From the NCBI GenBank assembly GCA_937886445.1, contig CALGBY010000134.1:62001-126000 (forward strand): 64,000 bases of DNA, read 5' to 3'. The notes below the pieces were generated by a model. That model was not told the DNA's origin. It saw only the letters and a list, made by a program, of their open reading frames with translations, and ran no database searches. Numbering within the stretch: the first letter of the stretch is position 1; every line of letters starts with the position of its first letter. The DNA is from an uncultured Clostridia bacterium. GTDB lineage: Bacteria > Bacillota > Clostridia > Christensenellales > Aristaeellaceae. Below are positions 59,673-64,000 of the stretch, in pieces. The position numbers and the translations under genes were made by a program.

Positions 59673-62600
59673 TTACCGCGATTCTTCCAGCCTCAGACAT
59701 GCGATCTCAAAGGGGCGCAGAGAGATCTCAAGGGTATCCGTGACCGTCTCTTCGCCGATGGGCGTTTCGTCCATGCGGCAGAGGGAGACGCGGTATTCGC
59801 GCGGGAAGCGGAACACCGCTTTTTGTGCCGTGCCCGTGTATTCATGCGCGTGCAGGATGACGGCGGTGCCCTCCTCCGCCGGCTTTACGGTGTCGATCAG
59901 CGCGTGTTCCGCGGTAAAGCCGGTAAAGGGTACGCTGCGTCCCGCAAGGACGAAGGGGGGATTTACGAACGCCTCGCCGGCTTCCTCGGTGCCGCTTTCC
60001 GTGAAGGGTCGGTCCGATACGCGGAAAGCCCAGGACAGGTGATGTGTCCCGCGGTCGCACTGCTCGTCGGGTACGCAGGGGGCGCGGAGCAACGTGAGCG
60101 CCAGATCGCCGTACCGGCAGGAAATGCCGAAGATATCCCTGCTCAGCAGGGCAGCGGTGCCGCTTTCCGTTTCCAGTGCCGTATAGCGGTGGCTGCACAC
60201 CTCGTACCGGTCCCGCGCGAAAGCGGTGCGGTCATGATTGGGGCGTCTGACATGGCAGAACTGCATGCCGTGCAGCGCGTTTTCGCTTTCGATGCCCGTT
60301 TCAAAATGTGTTTTCAGCAGCCTGTGCCTTTCGCACCAGTCGATATCCAGATCAAAATATACGCAGGGCTCATCCGCGGGCAGGGTGACTGTGAGCGAGG
60401 CCGGGCTGCTGCCGACCGTGAGGGCGGTTTTCAGTACGAGCCTTTCGGGGGAAGCGCTTTTGATATACAGGCCTTCCGCCTGGACCGCTCCGGGGATCAT
60501 GTCCTTTACATAATCCCGCGAAAGCTCCCACGCGTCATATACGGGCTCTGCATTCTTATACAGGCGCAGCTCGTTCAGCACGCCGCCCGGCTTTACATAG
60601 CTCCTGCCGTTCCTCTGATCGAAAAACGCTGTAACGCGGCCGGAACGGTCCGCGAAGAAGGAGAGCAGTCCGTTTTCGGCACGGATGCCGCCTTCTTCCT
60701 CCGTAAAGGTGACCGGGCAGTGCGCGGGGGCAAACGCCGTGAACGGTACGCTGCCGGAAGGCGGCAGTGTGACAAAGCCGGTCCGTCCGTCCGGAAGCGT
60801 GATGAATTCTCTTCTTTCAAAGGGCAGGGTGTTTACGAGGGTGAATCCTTCTTCTTTCGCGATGAAGGCTTTCTGGAACAGTGCTTCCGCCTTCTGCCTT
60901 ACCTGACGCAGAGCGTCTCTGAGCGCGGTTTCCGCTTCCTCATGCACACAGTGCACGCCCACTCCGGCCGCGATATCGTGGAACTGGTGGGTGAGCAGAA
61001 CGCGCCACGCGCTTTTCAGTTCATCCCGGAGCTTTTCTCTTTCTTCTTCCGGCTGCAGGCAGACGGCCAGCTCGGCGTCATGCAGGGCGCGCTCCAGCGC
61101 TTTGATGCCTTCCTTTGTGTTCCGCTGCACGGTGTAGGTGCCCCTGTGCCAGCACAGGTACAGTTCTCCCTGCCATACATGCTTTCCGGCGCGCGCGGAC
61201 GCGCTTTCAAAGTAGGCTTTCAGGCTGCTCCATTCTGTGCGGGGAAGACCTGAAAGATTCTTTTCCCTGGCAAGGTATTCCAGCATATCCCTGTCCGCGC
61301 CGCCGCCGCCGTCGCCGAAGCCGAAGGGGTACAGCTGGCTGTCGGCATCGCCGGTGGGGTTGGAATGCTTATGCCAGCGTTCGAAAAGGTTCTGCGGGTC
61401 TGTACGGGCGTTGCTTTTGAAGAAGGAAAGCGCCTGTACCCGGGTGCCGTCCGCACCCTCCCACAGAAAATCCTGATAGGGGAAGCGTTCGCATTCCGGG
61501 TCAGCCCTGAGCAGCTTCTGTGTGGCGAAATACGAGATATCAAAGCCTTTCAGCAGCTGCGGAAGCTGCGCCGTAAAGCCGAAGGTATCGGGCTGCCAGG
61601 CGCATACGGTATCGGTGCCGAGTTTTTCCCGGTACCACCGTTTTCCCCACAGCAACTGTCTCAGCAGGCTTTCGCCGGACGGGATGTTGGTATCACATTC
61701 CACATAGAAAGCACCGTCCGCTTCCATACGGCCTTCCTTTACCCGGGCCTGTACTTCCTGCCACAGGTCCTTTTCTGTTTCTTCCAGCATTTCAAGCAAT
61801 CGGGGCTCGCAGCAGAGGAAACGGTAATCCGGATACTCTTCCATCAGGCGCAGCTGATTTGCATATGTGCGGCGGATCTTGTGCCGTGTCTCTTCCATGG
61901 GCCACATCCATGCGATGTCGATGTGAGACTGGCCGATCAGGTGCAGTACCGGCGCGTCCGCCGGGTTTTCCTTTTCCAACGCGGGCTGCAGGCGCTCCCG
62001 GGCTGCAAGGAAGGAACGGATCCTTTCGCTCTTTTCTGCTTCCGGATCCGCCGTGTGTACGGCTTCCCTCAGCGCTTCTTCGATCTCCGCGCGCCTTTCG
62101 GAATCTTCCGGAAGCAGGGCTGCCGTCATTGCGAGTGTTTTCATATCCGTAAGCAGCGCATAGGTCTTCTCCTCGGATACGGCGATCACGCTTTCCCTTA
62201 CCGTCTGCTGGCAGGCGGGCGTTTCGGGCACGGCGCGCTTTCCGGGAGCAAGCGGCACAGTGTTTTCAAGGCGCGCGCCGTTGCCGGCAAAGCTTTCCAC
62301 AAGAAGCGTGACACGGTCTCCCGCCTTTGCGGGGAAGGGCAGCGTGACATAAGCGTGCTGCTTATCGATACTGCCTGCCGCACGCCCGTTGACATACACC
62401 AGCTGTTCGCCGCCGAGGCCGCTCTGGAACACGCATCTTCTGCCTTTAGCCGCTTCCGGAAAGGTAAACTGCGCGCGGAACAGCCCGTATTCGCGGAAAG
62501 CACCCCATTTTGTACCCTCCGGAATATCATGAAGGGGGCGCGTTTCCGCGTCCCCTCCATCCAGGCCTGCCGCGCTGAATGTTCCGCTGAAACGAAGAGT

Positions 62601-62681
62601 GCATACCGGCGTGAACAGCTGCTGCTCAAGCGCCCGGATCCATGCTTCCAGCCTCTGGCGGAACTGACGGTCTTCAGCCAT
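59673..62681 (-). CDS. Alpha-mannosidase, glycoside hydrolase family 38
   Basis: A 1002-residue cytoplasmic enzyme. The zinc site begins GQSHIDIAWMWPMEETRHKI (about residue 250), the nucleophile Asp lies in CAWQPDTFGFTAQLP, and the second zinc His is in VLLTHQFHDIAAGVGV. The C-terminal half is the beta-sandwich of the family. It removes alpha-linked mannose. The true start is ATG 62681, 5 bp after GGAGGAAATT; an in-frame TTG at 62699 would overlap the iolE stop. It is the third gene of the operon, after iolD and iolE, an unusual partner for inositol genes. Confidence 0.93.
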   Translation of the reverse strand: MAEDRQFRQRLEAWIRALEQQLFTPVCTLRFSGTFSAAGLDGGDAETRPLHDIPEGTKWGAFREYGLFRAQFTFPEAAKGRRCVFQSGLGGEQLVYVNGRAAGSIDKQHAYVTLPFPAKAGDRVTLLVESFAGNGARLENTVPLAPGKRAVPETPACQQTVRESVIAVSEEKTYALLTDMKTLAMTAALLPEDSERRAEIEEALREAVHTADPEAEKSERIRSFLAARERLQPALEKENPADAPVLHLIGQSHIDIAWMWPMEETRHKIRRTYANQLRLMEEYPDYRFLCCEPRLLEMLEETEKDLWQEVQARVKEGRMEADGAFYVECDTNIPSGESLLRQLLWGKRWYREKLGTDTVCAWQPDTFGFTAQLPQLLKGFDISYFATQKLLRADPECERFPYQDFLWEGADGTRVQALSFFKSNARTDPQNLFERWHKHSNPTGDADSQLYPFGFGDGGGGADRDMLEYLAREKNLSGLPRTEWSSLKAYFESASARAGKHVWQGELYLCWHRGTYTVQRNTKEGIKALERALHDAELAVCLQPEEEREKLRDELKSAWRVLLTHQFHDIAAGVGVHCVHEEAETALRDALRQVRQKAEALFQKAFIAKEEGFTLVNTLPFERREFITLPDGRTGFVTLPPSGSVPFTAFAPAHCPVTFTEEEGGIRAENGLLSFFADRSGRVTAFFDQRNGRSYVKPGGVLNELRLYKNAEPVYDAWELSRDYVKDMIPGAVQAEGLYIKSASPERLVLKTALTVGSSPASLTVTLPADEPCVYFDLDIDWCERHRLLKTHFETGIESENALHGMQFCHVRRPNHDRTAFARDRYEVCSHRYTALETESGTAALLSRDIFGISCRYGDLALTLLRAPCVPDEQCDRGTHHLSWAFRVSDRPFTESGTEEAGEAFVNPPFVLAGRSVPFTGFTAEHALIDTVKPAEEGTAVILHAHEYTGTAQKAVFRFPREYRVSLCRMDETPIGEETVTDTLEISLRPFEIACLRLEESR

Positions 62682-62695
62682 AATTTCCTCCGTGA

Positions 62696-63592
62696 TCAAA
62701 GCCCGGTCTTTTCGGCAATATATTTTCTGGCCTTCTGGGCGTACTCAAACGGGTTGGCTTTGGCGGGATCCTGCTCGGCTTCCACCACCACCCAGCCTTC
62801 GTAGCCGCTTTCTTCCAGCACCTTAAAGATGGGGGCAAAGTCCACATCGCCGTCTCCGGGCACGGTGAACACGCCGTTGCGCACGGCGGTGAGGAAGCTC
62901 CAGCCCTCTTTCTTCGCCTGTTCACGCACGTCCATGCGCACATCCTTGAGATGCACGTGGCGGATGCGGCTGATGTACTTTTTCAGCACAGGAACGGGAT
63001 CGATGCCGGCAAAGGTGAGGTGGCCGCTGTCAAACAGCAGGAACACCTTATCGGGATCCACCAGGCTCATGAAGGTGTCGATCTCTTCTTCGGTCTGCAC
63101 ACCGGTGCCCATGTGGTGATGGCAGGTGAGCACCATGCCCTTTTCCTGTGCCAGGGCGCCCATTTCATTATAGCCCTTCGCGATCAGTTCCCACTGTTCT
63201 TTGGTGTATACAGGCTTTTCATTGCCGAAGATATTGATGTTTTTGCCCTGGATGCTGTTGCCCTGCTCGCTGGTGCCGATCACTCTTGCGCCCAGCGCAT
63301 ACAGGCGGTCGCGGTGGGCGATGAAGTTTTTGATGGTCACCTCATAGGGCTCGGAGGTGAACAGCGAGGAGAACCAGGCGTTGCAGATCTGCAGCCCGCG
63401 CACATCCAGCTTGTGCTTCAGCACTTCGGTATCCTGGGGATACTTGTTGCCGATCTCGCTTCCCTTGAAGCCCGCCAGCGCCATTTCGCTTACGCACTGT
63501 TCAAAGGTGTTTTCCTTGCCCAGGTCCGGCATGTCGTCATTGGTCCAGCCGATGGGCGCGATCGCCAGTTTTACCTTGCTTTTATCCAGCAT
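62696..63592 (-). CDS. iolE: Myo-inosose-2 dehydratase (IolE-like sugar isomerase-fold protein)
   Basis: A 298-residue AP-endonuclease-2/TIM-barrel protein. [17 protein letters not shown] is the IolE opening, followed by EIGNKYP, then [18 protein letters not shown] and [11 protein letters not shown] with metal-binding Asp/His/Glu residues. IolE removes water from scyllo-inosose in inositol catabolism. RBS GGAGGAAAG. iolD is 24 bp upstream on the same strand, which supports the assignment over a general sugar isomerase. Confidence 0.9.
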   Translation of the reverse strand: MLDKSKVKLAIAPIGWTNDDMPDLGKENTFEQCVSEMALAGFKGSEIGNKYPQDTEVLKHKLDVRGLQICNAWFSSLFTSEPYEVTIKNFIAHRDRLYALGARVIGTSEQGNSIQGKNINIFGNEKPVYTKEQWELIAKGYNEMGALAQEKGMVLTCHHHMGTGVQTEEEIDTFMSLVDPDKVFLLFDSGHLTFAGIDPVPVLKKYISRIRHVHLKDVRMDVREQAKKEGWSFLTAVRNGVFTVPGDGDVDFAPIFKVLEESGYEGWVVVEAEQDPAKANPFEYAQKARKYIAEKTGL

Positions 63593-63616
63593 ATTTCTTT
63601 CCTCCGTATCTGTTGA

Positions 63617-64000
63617 TCAGAATTTTCTGGTGTTTTCGATGTGCGCACTCATATCCGCGTACGCCTTCTGTACCCGCTCCTGTGTGCTTACCTCGGCCAC
63701 GCCCACTCTCCACCAGGAGTCAAAACCGGGCGTCATGGTGCCGGGCAGCACCTTGATATCATACAGCACGGGCCTGTCCTGACGGAGAGCGTCACGGAGC
63801 GCTTTTTTCAATTCTTCCTCCGTGCGCACGGTGTAGGTCTTAAGGCCGTAGCCTGCGGCGCATTTCGCGTAATCCACAGGCATGACCGCTCCGTCCAGAC
63901 TGCCCGTCACGGGGTCACGGAAGCGGAATACTGTACCGAAGGTATCGTTGCCCTGGTTGTTCTGCAGGTTTTCAATACAGCCCCAGCCGCTGTTGTCAAA
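63617..64000 (-). CDS. iolD: 3D-(3,5/4)-trihydroxycyclohexane-1,2-dione hydrolase, C-terminal part (window edge)
   Basis: 127 C-terminal residues in one frame from the window edge. FDNSGWGCIENLQNNQGNDT followed by FGTVFRFRDPVTGSLDGA is the thiamine-diphosphate region of IolD, and VDYAKCAAGYGLKTYTVRTE and VLYDIKVLPGTMTPGFDSWW are the closing motifs. IolD opens the ring of the diketone made by IolE. The N-terminus lies beyond the window. Confidence 0.9.
   Translation of the reverse strand, partial: FDNSGWGCIENLQNNQGNDTFGTVFRFRDPVTGSLDGAVMPVDYAKCAAGYGLKTYTVRTEEELKKALRDALRQDRPVLYDIKVLPGTMTPGFDSWWRVGVAEVSTQERVQKAYADMSAHIENTRKF

Noticed and set aside
59643..61253. 536-aa plus-strand ORF
   Set aside because: Also antisense to the GH38 gene, and it starts within the terminator region.
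61365..62804. 479-aa plus-strand ORF
   Set aside because: Antisense to the GH38 mannosidase, which has its catalytic motifs in the other strand.

Overview
The window looks like a chromosomal segment of an uncultured anaerobic Bacillota (class Clostridia, possibly a Christensenellales-like gut or rumen lineage; the rank below class is inference). The evidence is the PolC-type replicative polymerase, the rpsB-tsf-pyrH-frr-uppS-cdsA-dxr-rseP-ispG-polC gene order, strong AGGAGG ribosome binding sites, TTGACA/TATAAT sigma-A promoters, tnpV-type mobile-element genes, and lipid-linked CUT1 sugar transport without a local ATPase. No taxonomic marker RNA is present, so this rests on gene content only.

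Region 1 (1-8.1 kb) is a plant-polysaccharide (probably pectin or rhamnogalacturonan) locus. A minus-strand operon (aldo/keto reductase, GH105 unsaturated glycuronyl hydrolase, a permease cut by the window edge) diverges from a plus-strand operon (two CUT1 permeases and a large substrate-binding protein). Both promoters overlap near-palindromic LacI/CcpA-type operators, and a LacI-family regulator follows. Region 2 (8.2-22.6 kb) is housekeeping: rpsB-tsf, pyrH, a protein with six peptidoglycan-binding repeats, then frr, an orphan PASTA-like mini-protein, uppS, cdsA, dxr, rseP, ispG and polC in overlapping or nearly abutting order.

Region 3 (22.6-29.4 kb) is an accessory island with gene remnants, three tnpV copies (one decayed), two long near-identical palindromes, a tRNA-Ala(CGC) with a nearby tRNA 5'-half remnant, and an 800-residue protein joining an OLD-family ATPase-TOPRIM nuclease to a C-terminal LexA/CI-like S24 autoprotease. 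Region 4 (29.4-45 kb) is higher-GC general metabolism: rRNA methyltransferase, Nudix hydrolase, YbaK deacylase, a periplasmic-binding-like/GGDEF fusion next to L-serine dehydratase, an Ntn amidohydrolase, MATE pump, malic enzyme, and secreted MBL and PIG-L hydrolases.

Region 5 (45-54.7 kb) is a complete type II-A CRISPR-Cas locus: cas9-cas1-cas2-csn2 with overlapping ends, an array of 31 repeats and 30 spacers of exactly 30 bp, a leader ending in ATTTGAG, and a tracrRNA on the opposite strand. The tracrRNA gene lies between two facing consensus promoters, so the predicted cas9 5' UTR is fully antisense to the tracrRNA. Region 6 (54.7-59.5 kb) is repeat-rich flank: copies of a composite palindromic repeat, a MITE pair, a phage tape-measure fragment, a MerR/TipAS regulator and a GNAT. 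Region 7 (59.6-64 kb) is a minus-strand operon of iolD (partial), iolE and a GH38 alpha-mannosidase.

The least ordinary parts are the OLD-S24 fusion and the antisense tracrRNA/cas9-leader arrangement.
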